64,000 bases of DNA from Tulasnella sp. 424 (Eukaryota > Basidiomycota > Agaricomycetes > Cantharellales > Tulasnellaceae): NCBI GenBank assembly GCA_019633425.1, contig WSUB01000029.1, positions 186,001-250,000 on the forward strand. The letters run 5' to 3'. Shown here piece after piece: positions 21,881-33,700 of this stretch. The position numbers and the translations under genes are program-made. Below the pieces are notes generated by a model. That model was not told where the DNA came from, made no database searches, and saw only the letters and a program-made list of their open reading frames with translations. Numbering within the stretch: the first letter of the stretch is position 1; each line of letters starts with the position of its first letter.

Positions 21881-24800
21881 AGTCGTCCACATCCAAAGTC
21901 ACCGGTACCGAAGGCGTCACGCATCACAGGCAAGAACGTTCCACTAGTACTTCTTGGAAGAAAGAAGCAGGACCAGCAGAAAACTTGGTTACAACTCAGA
22001 TCGAGCAAGAAATCAGTCAAAATGCAAACTAGGAAACCACAAGCGGGTCCGACACCCCTTACGTCGACTGCTGGAGCTGGCCCATCATCCGCTCATGGCT
22101 CTGCGACATGGCATCCATGCATCGAGAGCGACATGTATCACATCGTGCACGTACGTACATCCTTCCCCTCTTCGAGCGCCCGGAACAAAAGCTGACGAGT
22201 GGTGTGGACTTTCCGCTGTCAATCGGCAGCGTCATGCCGCATCTCCCGAAACCGTACAAACCCGACGTGCCATTCTGGCCACACTTCAAGACGCCACCAG
22301 CTCGATAACCAGCTGGAGGGTCATCGACGCGAGTCCGTGGACGTACTCGTTCGAGACGGAAGAAAGCGTGCTGCAAGTCGCACTCGCGCAGCAAACCGAT
22401 GACCCCAAGTTGTTGGGCGGAACACCGTTACACGTAGCGCCGCCTGAACATGGCAGAACGAAGCGATCGTCGCGCAAGTCGCCGGATCTTCGACCTCTGG
22501 AATCCGTCATTCAAGGAATCTCGCCGCTCTTGCAAATTCAGGCCAGTTCAGAAGGGAAATTACCAGACCCGGTGGAATGCACCATCGCAGGCACCGAATT
22601 CGACCTCCTCCCACCCTCCCCGTTCCATGCGCCTCTGAACGCGCTGTTAAATGCGTACAGGTGGCATTACCAACCGCTTTACGCTCTGTTTCCGTTCTTT
22701 GATCTGTGGCTTCGATCATGGGACGTGGAACCCGATGAGTTCAGCCCCGCGTGCTTGGCTCTTCTCGTCTTGACGTATTTGAGGACGGAGTACGGGTTGG
22801 ACGATTTGCAGAAGATGACACCGTACGAGCCAAGAAGTGGACACGCTGTTGATGATGCCAATACCTTCTTGAAGGCTGCGAAGAACGGTAAAATAGGGAG
22901 CTATCAACTGAGCCAACGACTGGAACATGCGCCGGCGGGAGAGGTCATTTACGGGTTCTTCAAGTGAGGATTTGAATGCGAGAGATCTCGGCGTTTGTAC
23001 TAACCTATTATCTGCGATCCTTTCGCATCCTTCAGATTCCTCAGCGACGGTAAAATCACAAAGCGAGTGATGTCCGTTCGAGCCCAACCTTTACCTCTGC
23101 GTGAACACCATGAAAGTTTGGACCCAACATTGCAAGCCGCATCCCATAAACCTCCACTCTTTGTGCAAGATCCCTTTTTACCATTTTATGTGAGTCGCGT
23201 TTTTCAAACAGACACCGCGACGCTCTGGACGTTTATGCTGTTTTTTTCTTCCTTTTTTTTCTTTGTAGAACCATGCATCCAACCTCTCCTCAAGTACTTG
23301 GAGCCGCCTTCAATCGGGTCTGAAACGAACCATCGCCGAATTGGAAGCTACGGCCCCGTTGCATTGCATTTTCGGACCAGCGGTGGAGGCCGTCCAGTCG
23401 TCGCCTCCTGCTCAGCCCTTTTTGGATCCTCTCATCGAAGTAGTGATTCAGCGTATGATTTCGGTGAGGAAAATCCTTCCCTCTTGGTTCTGCGTGCCAC
23501 GGGTCTTGATGTCAAATTCCTCCTTTTCGATTTGCTTTTTGTGGTAGTCTCAAGCTCCAGACGCATCGATCCTAGCCGCTCGTCAGCGAACGATCGTGAC
23601 CGTGGATCAGGTTATTCGTTCCACGTTCGGAGAGAAGTACCTGGTTCAGTGTTTTGGGAGCACGCAATACGGCGTTGATTCGGCGACGAGTGATTTGGAT
23701 ATGATTATTCTGGTGAGTCGTGAAGTATGATACCACTCGAGGATTGGCCTAAGCAGACGTTTGGGTTTTTCTTTGCAGGATCCTGACCTGGGTCGAGGAT
23801 GGCATCCGTCAGTGAAAAGCGAAGACCTGCCAGCTGTCTACAACATGAAGTGATTGCGAACGTTTTTCAATCGTCACGCTTTCAAATAACACATTCTCAC
23901 CTTAGGAAAGTCGGTTGGGCGCTCCAAGACGGTGGCTTCCAACGCGTAATCGCGATCACAGGCGCAACGGTCCCCATCGTGAAATTCTACGACCCCCGAA
24001 CTCGCCTCAACATCGACTTGAACTGCAACAACGCGCTTGGGTGCGTTAATACCGTCCTCCTGGCGAACTATTGCAACGCATGGGCGCCTTTACGATCGAT
24101 GATTTTCTTCATCAAGAAGTGGGCGAAATCGTGGGCGTTCAACGACGCGTCTGGACAGGACGGGCCGAGTTCGTACAGCAGTTATTGCCTCACTTTGATG
24201 ATCGTGGCTTTCTTGCAGGTAAATCTTCTTATTGTGAGGGGTCTGGAACCTGATTTGCTCATGATCATCTCCTCTCCCCATAGACCAGAGGAGTTTTGCC
24301 AAACCTTCAATCAAACGCTGTTGGCCAACTGGACAAGGAAACGGCTGGGTTTTGGTTAAAGTTGAAGAAGGACAAGAGGCTTTGGACTGATACGAGATTC
24401 GAGTCTCTTGCTGTGTATCAGAAACGAGGATGGAAGGGCCGTTCGATGGCGTTGGGTGATGCGCTTTATGGCTGGTTTAGGTGCATCCATCGACGCTTGT
24501 CCTTGTCAAACTTGGGCTAACGCACGAAGGGTGTTTTAGGTTCTTTGCATACGAGTTCAAGTACGACACCCACGTTTTGGATATCAAGAAAGGTGGATTG
24601 GACCGGCGGCGAGAGTTGATGGTGGATGAGAGGGACCCGAAATCGAAGACCAAAGTGGAAGAGAAGTCGGCCGGGCAGGCAACTGGGCAGGATGCGGTGG
24701 AAGAGGACGGTGCGGCATTGGCAAACGACGTCAATGACGTTGCAGCAGCTGATCCTGCTGTTGACGCTGAGCCGGCGGATTGGAAGCAAAGCAAATTCGT

Positions 24801-25775
24801 CGTGGTTGATCCGTTTATTTCAACCAAGGTTCGTCCATGTCGTTTTGGAAGTGCGTTTTGTCTCTTTCTCACCTTTATCGCGTTTTTTTTTAGAACTGCG
24901 CCAATGGGGTATCTCTGCGCGTGAACGAGCGGTTCATCCAGGAGTGCCAGCGTGCGGTGTCCTTGTTGGAAGCTGGCCAACCTGTGGACAGTCTGTTGGG
25001 TGAACAGTTGCCCTTGTTCCCTGGTGAAGGTAAACCGCGACGACCTCCACTGCGGTACCTTCAGCCCAAGAAACGGAAATCTAATGCGCGTGGACCTGCC
25101 TCGCCCACCTCTACTTCGATCTCCCAAACGTCGGCTGGGAGTATGCAACAGCAGCGATCAACGACAAGTGGCTTCCCGGACCCAACGGCGAGCTCGATCT
25201 CGTTGGCTGAATTCCTGGAGCGAATGCGATTGAATCGTTCGACGACCCCTGCCACTCCCAGTGCTCGACGGCAGCCACCGACAACGACGAACCATCAGCC
25301 AAAATCGTTCGATGAACAGATCAACGACGTTTATTATCCTGCCCTCCCTTGGCTGCAGGACTCTCAGTCTACGGGTCGCCAGCCTCAGAGCGTGACTGCA
25401 GAGACGTCAGGCATGTCAGTGGTTTACCCGCAGACTGGTGGCGGCGTTGAATGGCAGTCGTCAACGTCTCGTCCGGCCCATAGACCAAAATCGGTGGCTG
25501 AATCTGTGAATGATCTTCATTATCCGTCACGTATTTGGTCGAAAGCCCAGCAGTCGATCACTCGCCAACCTCCCAAGGAGTCGTCAGGGCATACCGTTGG
25601 GAACAGGACTTTCGGGTGAAGTGGGTCGTGGTAGATGGGGGATGCTATTTATCGTACTATGTATTTTGAGGGATCTACCGAATGTGTTTCGTCTAATGGC
25701 ATACGTTGTGAAAAATTAGGCGTGTGTGTATGTATTGAGTGCATATGAGAAGCGATCTGAATAGCGTTTGTCGGC
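21881..25775 (+). repeat. Tandem segmental duplication, upstream copy
   Basis: Homology with 26393-30258 begins at an AGTCGT motif before CATCCAAAGTCACCGGTACC and ends after AATAGCGTTT, past the stop of the nucleotidyltransferase gene. The copies are nearly collinear, with most differences being scattered substitutions and intron indels. The start-to-start distance is about 4.5 kb. Confidence 0.9.
22022..25619 (+). CDS. Two-module non-canonical nucleotidyltransferase (TUTase/Trf4 type), copy 1, active-site intact
   Basis: These enzymes add A or U tails to RNA 3' ends. The C-terminal module has the palm motif CFGSTQYGVDSATSDLDMII, with GS and the DxD pair at 23692-23700. It also has the third Asp in LNIDLNCNNALG (24015-24017), the fingers FFIKKWAKSWAFND and PSSYSSYCLTLMIVAFLQ, and the PAP-associated motif LGDALYGWFRFFAYEF. 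The N-terminal part repeats the fold in degenerate form: PLYALFPFFDLWLRSW, then ACLALLVLTYLR and EVIYGFFKFLSD, with VIDASPWTY in place of the GS motif and no DxD. A Ser/Pro/Gln-rich tail ends the protein. Ten exons give about 990 residues. The start at 22022 is the first Met conserved in both copies; the frame is open further upstream, so a longer basic N-terminus is possible. Confidence 0.85.
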
Positions 25776-26180
25776 TTTGGAGGATGGGACAAACCGAAGT
25801 AGTCTCCCCATTTGCCTTCGGGACCTTTTGTTTCCTCCCACATCATGCAGAGAATGAGGCTGACCCAACCGCTCCCGAGGGATTCCCAGTCCTCCTCCCC
25901 CAGTAAGCTTAAGCTAGATAGTTCTGAGGGGCGAGTGGACGGAACGAGATCACGGGGTATTTCAAAAAGCGTCTCATCCTCCTGTAATCGTTACTTTAAG
26001 CGTTAGTCCTCCTTCTTCTCTCGGATTACTCCAATAGAACGGTATGATACTGACCTTCATGTTCTTGAGGGCGACAGCTCCATGCCCCGTATCAGGGAAA
26101 CCTTGTAGTCCGATCAGGTCTTTGGCATATTCACCCCCCCCCGGTCTCTCGAACCAGTCAAGAAAGGCGTTATTGTTCAT
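25776..26180 (-). pseudogene. 5' fragment of an Rkm4/SETD6-like SET-domain lysine methyltransferase gene
   Basis: The minus strand from the ATG at 26180 reads MNNNAFLDWFERPGGG, then LIGLQGFPDTGHGAVALKNM. A good intron (GTCAGT...TTACAG) follows, then EDETLFEIPRDLVPSTRPSE, SGWVSLILCMMWEE and GKWGDYF. This is the usual N-terminus of fungal ribosomal-protein lysine methyltransferases of the Rkm4/SETD6 group (GxGRGAVA-type SET start, then the iSET beginning). After DYF the sequence runs straight into the 3' flank of nucleotidyltransferase copy 1, and the SET core (NHxC and catalytic Tyr) and Rubisco-substrate-binding domain are missing. The gene is therefore truncated, apparently by the rearrangement that duplicated its neighbour. 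No remaining part was found in the window. Confidence 0.7.
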
Positions 26181-26392
26181 CTTCTATTTAACCGGATCTG
26201 ACGAGCTTTGGTCGGTGCAAGAAATCTAGAAAATATGAGCGTGATTTTGTGACAGTGAACATGGAGGTCTGTGCGCAGGGGGACAAAGGTCCTCCAACGC
26301 TATCCCGATTAGGAACCTCTCAAAACCTTTAAAGACCCGCTTACAAGGAGATTCCATCCCCTCCTCTCTCAAAACCCATTACACCTCAGTAG

Positions 26393-29300
26393 TCGTTCAT
26401 TCACATCCAAAGTCACCGGTACCGAAGGCGTTACGCATTACAGGCAAGAACGTTCCAGTACCTCTTGAAAGAAAGAAGCCGGACCAGCAGAAAACTTGGT
26501 TACAGCCCGATCGAGCAAGAAAATAGTCAAAATGCAAATCAGGAAACCACAAGCGGGTCCGACGCCCGTTACGTCGACTTCTGGAGCTTGTCCATCCGCT
26601 CATGGCTCTTCGACAGGGACATGGCATCCATGCATCGAGAGCGACATGTATCACATCGTGCACGTATGTACAGTCTTTCCCTCCTCGAGCGTACGAGGAC
26701 AAAGCTGAAGAGTGGTGTGGACTTTTTGTTGTCAATCGGCAGCGCCATGCCGCATCTCCCGAAACCATCCAAACCCGACGTGCCATTCTGGCCACGCTTC
26801 AAGACGCCACCAGCTCAATAACCAGCTGGCGGGTCATCGACGCGAGCCCTTGGACGTACTCGTTCGAGACGGAAACAAGCGTGCTTCAAGTCGCACTCAC
26901 GCAGCAAACCGACGACCTCAAGTTGTTGGGCGAAACATCGTTACACGTAGCACCGCTCGAACATGGCGAAACGAAGCGGTCGTCGCGCAAGTCGCCGGAC
27001 CTTCGACCTCTGGAATCCATCATACAAGGGATCTCGCCGTTCTTGCAAATTCAGGCAAGTTCAGAAGGGAAGTTGCCAGACCCAGTGCAATGCACCATCG
27101 AAGGCATCGAATTCGACCTCCTACCACCCTCCCCATTCCATGCGCCTCTGAACGCGCCGTTAAATGCGTATAAGTGGCATTACCAACCGCTTTACGCTCT
27201 ATTCCCGTTCTTTGATTTGTGGCTTCGATCATGGGACGTGGAACCCGACGAGTTCAGCCCCGCGTGCTTGGCTCTTCTCGTCTTGACGTATTTGAGGACG
27301 GGGTACGGGTTGGACGATTTGCAGAAGATGACACCGTACGAGCCGAGAAGCGGAAACGCTGTTGATGATGCCAATACCTTCCTAAAGGCTACGAAGAAGG
27401 CTAAGATAGGGAGCTATCAACTGAGCCAACGATTGGAACATGCTCCGGCGGAAGAGGTCATTTACGGGTTCTTCAAGTGAGGATTGCAACGCGAGGGGAT
27501 CTTGGCGATTGTACTAACCATCACTCGCGACCCTTCGCCTTTTTTTAGGTTCCTCAGTGACGGTAAAATCACAAAGCGAGTGATGTCCGTTCGAGCCCAA
27601 CCTTTACCTCTGCGTGAACACCATGAAAGTTTGGACCCAGCGTTTCAAGCAGCATCCCACAAACCACCACTCTTTGTGCAAGACCCCTTTTTACCATTTT
27701 ATGTGAGTCGCGTTTTTTGAAACAGGCACGCTTGGCTTACGGGACGTGTATGCTTTTTTTGTGTAGAACCATGCGTCCAACCTCTCGTCAAGTACTTGGA
27801 ACCGCCTTCAATCGGCTCTGAAACGGACTATCACCGAATTGGAAGCCACGGCCCCGTTGCATTGCATTTTCGGACCAGCGGTGGAGGCCGTTCGGTCGTC
27901 GCCTCCTGCTCAGCCCTTTTTGGACCCTCTGATCGAGGTCGTTATTCAGCGTATGATTTCGGTGAGGAAAATCCTTCCCTCTTGGTTCTGCGTGCCGCGA
28001 GTTTTGATGTCGGATTCCTCCCTTCGATTTGCTTTTTTGGGGTAGTCTCAAGCTCCAGACGCATCGATCCTAGCCGCTCGTCAGCGAACGATCGTGAGCG
28101 TGGATCACGTTATTCGTTCCACGTTTGGAGAGAAGTACCTGGTTCAGTGTTTCGGGAGCACGCAGTACGGGGTTGATTCGGCGACGAGTAATTTGGATAT
28201 GATTATTCTGGTGAGTCGTAAAAAGTATGATACTACCTCGAGGACGTTGGCTAAGCGGGCGTTTGGGGGTTTTCTTTGCAGGATCCTGACCTTGGTCGAG
28301 GATGGCATCCGTCAGTGAAAAGCGAAGACCTGTCAGCTGTCTACAACATGAAGTGAGTGCCAACGTTATTCCATCGTCACGCTTTCAAATGACACATTCT
28401 CACCTTAGGGAAGTCGGTTGGGCGCTCCAAGACGGTGGCTTCCAACGCGTAATGGCAATCACAGGCGCAACGGTCCCCATCGTGAAATTCTACGATCCCC
28501 GAACTCGCCTCAACATCAACTTGAACTGCAACAAAGCGCTTGGATGCGTTAATACTGTCCTCCTGGCGAACTATTGCAACGCATGGGCGCCTTTGCGATC
28601 GATGATTTTCTTCATCAAGAAGTGGGCGAAATCGTGGGCGTTCAACGACGCGTCTGGACAGGACGGGCCGAGTTCGTATAGCAGTTATTGCCTCACTTTG
28701 ATGATCGTGGCGTTCTTGCAGGTAATTTATTTTTATTTTTGGTTTTGGAAGAGTCCGGAACTTGGTTTGCTCATGATTATCTCCTCCAATAGACCAGAGG
28801 CGTCTTGCCAAACCTTCAATCAAACGCCGTCGGTCAACTTGACAAGGAAACGGCTGGGTTTTGGTTAAAGTTGAAAAGGGACAAGAGGCTTTGGACTGAT
28901 ACGAGATTCGAGTCTCTTGCTGTGTATCAGAAACGAGGATGGAAGGGCCGTTCGATGGCGTTGGGTGATGCGCTTTACGGGTGGTTCAGGTGCTCTTCGT
29001 GTTCTTGACCTCGTCAAACTTGGGCTAACACGCGAAGGGCGTTTAAGGTTCTTTGCATACGAGTTCAAGTACGACACCCACGTTTTGGATATCAAGAAAG
29101 GTGGATTAGACCGGCGGCAAGAGCCGATGGTGGATGAGAGGGATCCGAAACCGAAGACCAAAGTGCAAGAGAAGTCGGCTGGGCAGGATGCGGCATTGGC
29201 AAGCGACGTTAATGACGTTGCGGCGGCTGATCCTGCTGTTGGCGCTGAGCCGGCGGATTGGAAGCACAGCAAATTCGTCGTGGTTGATCCGTTTATTTCA

Positions 29301-30258
29301 ATCAAGGTTCGTCTTCCGTGATCACAGGTCATTTTTGAAGCGCGTTTTGTCTCTTTTTCACCTCTATCGCGTTTTTTCAGAACTGCGCCAATGGGGTATC
29401 TCTACGTGTGAACAAGCGGTACATTCAAGAGTGTCAGCGTGCGGTGTCCTTGCTGGAAGCAGGTCAACCTGTGGACAGTCTGTTGGGTGAACAGTTGCCC
29501 TTGTTCCCTGGTGAAGGTAACCCTCGGCGACCTCCACTACGATACCTTCAACCCAAGAAACGGAAATCAAATGCGCGTGGACCTACCTCTCCCACCTCTG
29601 CTTCGATCTCCCAAACGTCGGCTGGGAGTATGCATCAGCAGCGAACAACGACAAGTGGGTTCCCGGACCCTACGGCGAGCTCGATCTCGTTGGCTGAATT
29701 CCTGGAGCGGATGCGATTGAATCGTTCGACGACCCCCGCCACTCCCAGTGCTCGACGGCAGCCACAGACAACGAACCATCAGCCGAAATCGCTCTCCGAA
29801 CAGATAAATGACGTTTATTATCCTACTCTCCCTTGGCTGCAGGACTCTCAGTCTACGGGTCGCCAGCCTCAGAGCGTGGCTGCAGAGGTGCCAGGGATGC
29901 CGGTGGTTTCCCCGCAGACTGGTGGTGGCGTTGAATGGCAGTGGTCGACGTCTCGTCCAGCCCATAGACCGAAGTCGGTGGCTGAATCCGTGAACGATCT
30001 TCATTATCCGTCGCGCATTTGGTCGAAAGCCCAGCAGTCAATCGCTCGGCAACCTCCCAAGGAGTCGTCAGGGCATACCGCTGGGAACTGGACTTTCGGG
30101 TGAAGTGGGTCGTGGTAGATGGGGGATTCTATTCATCGTAATATGTATTTTGAGGGATTTGCCGAATGTGTTTCGTCTAATGGCATACGTTGTGGAAAAA
30201 TTAGGCGCGCGTTGTCTGCATCAAGTGCGTGTGAGAGCGGTAATGAATAGCGTTTTGC
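26393..30258 (+). repeat. Tandem segmental duplication, downstream copy
   Basis: Second copy of the unit at 21881-25775. In coding exons it is nearly free of indels other than multiples of three, while introns show small length changes. Homology stops near AATAGCGTTTTGCGG, and unrelated sequence leads to the ABC transporter promoter. Confidence 0.9.
26532..30103 (+). CDS. Two-module nucleotidyltransferase-like protein, copy 2, predicted pseudoenzyme
   Basis: Same exon order and architecture as the gene at 22022-25619, from the conserved MQ-RKPQAGPTP start to the NWTFG end. Every exon is open and all splice sites are kept. In the C-terminal palm the motif reads SATSNLDMIIL: the first catalytic Asp codon GAT is AAT at 28190-28192, while the second Asp is kept. 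The third catalytic position reads LNINLNCNKALG: GAC is AAC at 28518-28520. In Trf4 and TUTases these carboxylates bind the two metal ions, so activity is expected to be lost. The RNA-binding fingers and PAP-associated segment are unchanged. The N-terminal module is degenerate, as in copy 1. A stop upstream of the ATG limits N-terminal extension. A regulatory or scaffold role is inferred only from the intact frame. Confidence 0.8.
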
Positions 30259-30713
30259 GGTGCACCCCATGCCGAGTGCACTTCATTTTGACCCGGTTGC
30301 GAAGTGTGGGTCGGAAAGAATCACAACAAAATGTCCGCGCGGTCGTCGAGTCGGCGGTAGAACCCTCCAAGACCCTCGCGTGTGGCCCGGTGTGAGATCC
30401 GACGACCCCTAATCCCCCTCAACATTGGCAAGTTCAGTGGGACGGTCAAAGTGCTCGTCGGCTGTAAACGTTGGAGTAGACAACAAATGAAAAGGGTTTC
30501 TGTGTACGGCGAGACCAATGATTGTGGCTGGAGGGATCCGACAGGCACGTTGCGGTGTGTCTCCGGACAAATCCCTCTCACCGGATGGTTCGGAGATCCC
30601 CACCCAATCCCAATCTCACGAAAGTTTCCTGCAAAACTCGCCACCCCCTTCAACACTCCTTCTCTCTCCTCTTCTACCACCTCGCTGTCTGCTTCTCGGT
30701 GCACTCGACAAGG
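30259..30713. other. Intergenic region before the ABC transporter
   Basis: Contains the transporter promoter. A C/T-rich stretch with CTCTCTCC lies just before the ATG, as in many fungal core promoters. No other gene signal was seen. Confidence 0.45.
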
Positions 30714-33700
30714 ATGAGCAGCAGCGACCTCCTTGAAGTGCCGGCGGTGGGCGCCGACGCCACCGCCAACGTTAATCAAACATCACCGGCTTCTGCGGCA
30801 ACTCAAGACCGGCAGCTTCGCGCACCTGCAAATCGGGAATCCCTTGTCGAGACCGTCATCAGCCATAACGATCTTCAGGAAAATAACAACACCCTCAACG
30901 ATTCACCTTCATCAACTCATCAACGGACTCGAACAAACGACAAGGATGGAGGGGAAGACGTCGAGTTGGACGACCTCAAACCCAGCAACGCAAGTCAAAG
31001 CCCCAAGGACATGCTCAATGCCACTTTACTCCCTCATATCGACGTTGAAGATAATTACATGACATCTTTACCCCCACCTCCACCATTCGACTTGGAAATC
31101 GAGGACCTTACTATCGGTGTTCCGACCTCTTCGGGAGGTTTCCCAATCCTTGGCAAATTTTTCAGCAAGCCCGCCGAGGATGCTGATGGTCAACCAAAAT
31201 CTATCGTCAGAAACGTTTCCGCTACTTGTGCTAGTGGGGAAATGCTCGCAATGTGAGTGTCTCGATCGACATGAACCCCCCGTTCAACATTCGATTGGTT
31301 CGAGTTTTCACTAATCCCTTCATGTTTCATCTCTGAATTCGATAGCATCGGCGGTTCGGGGAGTGGCAAGACTACTGTTCTCAATGCAATTGTGGGTCGT
31401 TTGGCAAATCTACCAATTGAATCCGGGTAAGTCGACAGAAAAAAAAAAGTCCAACGTTGCACGGCGTTACTTCGGGCCCCACACTTTACTAACCTCAAGC
31501 CACTTCGCTCGGGTAGCGAAATCTCCTTCATGCCATCGCATAGAGGTATCAGCGTGTCCGAACGGAAAACGCTCTCGGCTCGGAAGATGAAGGACAAGAT
31601 CGGTTTCGTTAAGCAGCAGGATACGTTGCTCGAACACCTGACAGGTAAATCTACCTAATCGCCAAACGCTGCATGCCGATTCTCACTTGCACCCGCATCA
31701 CCCGTAGTTCGAGAAACTCTGTGGTACGCTGCAGCTCTTCGCCTTCCAAAGGAGATTAGCGCGCAAACGAGAGAGCTTATTGTCACTCAGACGATTGAAG
31801 GTTCGTTCTGCTGCACGCTTTATAAATTCCTTGTCGTGGGTCGGCAATAACAAAGTCTTTCAATCCAGAGCTCGGTTTGAGAGACGTGGCGGATACGATT
31901 GTCGGTGGTGCATTGAGGAAAGGTATCTCCGGAGGAGAACGAAGGAGGTTGAGCATCGGTTGCGCTGTTCGTATTAGTCTTACTCCCCTTACTTTTCCGC
32001 ACATGTTAACCACGACCCTCTTCCCAACAGCTCGTCGCAATGCCCTCCGTCCTCGTGGCAGACGAATCCACCACCGGCCTTGACTCCTTCACAGCCTACG
32101 CCCTCCTCCTCACCCTCTCCCAACTCGCCCGCCGAAACCGCACCGTCATCCTAACGCTCCACCAACCCCGTTCAGCAACCTTCCCACTATTCGATCGACT
32201 CTTACTCTTATCAAAAGGCCGAGTCGTCTTTTCCGGCCCCAGAGAAAAAGTCTTGCCGTGGTTCCAACACGTGAACGAGGATTTTAAACCCGGTGATGGA
32301 GTGAACCCGATGGATTGGTTGATCGATGTTAGTACGGTTGATACGAGGGAAGGGAGAGAGGAAGAGAGTAGGGAGAGGGTGGGCTTATTGGTGCGGAGGT
32401 GGGAGGAGGAAGGTCCGGCGTTCGTGCGACCTCGTGAGGATGAAGAGGACGGCGAGAGGGGCTCGGAGGAGGATGAAGGTGATGAGGGAACTTTGGCGGT
32501 ACTTTCACCTCCGAGAAGGGACCGGACGAGTCGGACACCGTTGAATGCGAGCGCGTTGGAGGTGGCTAGCATTTTGAGCCAGACGAATTGGGATATGAAG
32601 AGGATAGGGATTTTGAAGCAGACGGCCGTTTTGCTTTCTCGGTGAGTGGGGGAAAATCCAATCTCCCTGAGATCCCAAGACTCGGCTTAGCTGACGGCTT
32701 GCGTCATGATTTGGGTAGAGCGACAAAGGATGTCAGCAGGAACTACGGCCTAATGTTGGCTTTCACCCTCCAGTCCATCATCCTCGGTGCCATTTTGGGA
32801 TTCGCTTTCTTCCGATTACCAGAAGATCCGTCTGGAATTCAAAGTTTGAAGGTTAGCCCAGTTCCCTGAAACCCTTGGGGATAGTTTCGATACTGAACAC
32901 GTGAACACGTTGTTCCTGTGTCAGACTCTTAGCCTGCAACATCTACCTTATTTCACTTATCTAACGCTCATCTACTCTGTCTATCGCGTAAGTCTCTCGT
33001 TACCCCCCTTTTCATCAACTCACTTACCACTCGAACGCTTTTCTTACTTGATCTGGCTATTTTCGCCCCGTTTACAGTACTGCAACACCGACCTCATCCT
33101 CTTCGACCGCGAACGCGAAGACCACTTATACGCCGTCTTCCCTTGGCTCATCTCGGAATTCGCCACAAACGTACCCGTCCTCGGGATATCCGCGACGTTG
33201 TTCGCACTGATCATTTATTTCATGGTCGGGATGCGTACCGGAGACCACTTCGCGTGGGCTATTGGCATCTTTATCGCAGAAAATGTATTGGTCCAGCTGG
33301 TGACTGTTGGGTTTGCGCTGATATCGAGTTCATTGAATCGGGTTTGTGAGTGACAAATTTTCTCTCTTTGCACAAGATACCGGCGGTCTGACTGAATGAA
33401 TCTTTCTTAACGGGTTGGCAAAAACAGATGCTACGGCTTCGACAATCGTTAATTCCTTCCAGATTTTCATGATCATGACTGCTGGTCTCTTGTGAGTACA
33501 AGACTTCTGACCCGATGGCGGGTGGACACACCACTCATCTCATTTGGACAGCCTCCTCCGACCACCGGTGTACATTAATTGGATGAGGTTCATCTCACCG
33601 TACTACGTGAGTTGTTTTTTTTCGTCTTCTTCTTTCTTTTTGCGAGTTCGATCTAAATGCCACTTTTTTATTTCGATCGTAGTACGGATTCCGCTCTGTC

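Noticed and set aside
21503..22021. Upstream extension of the copy 1 nucleotidyltransferase frame
   Set aside because: It has no conserved ATG, and copy 2 carries a one-base indel and a stop in the matching part; kept only as a possible longer N-terminus.
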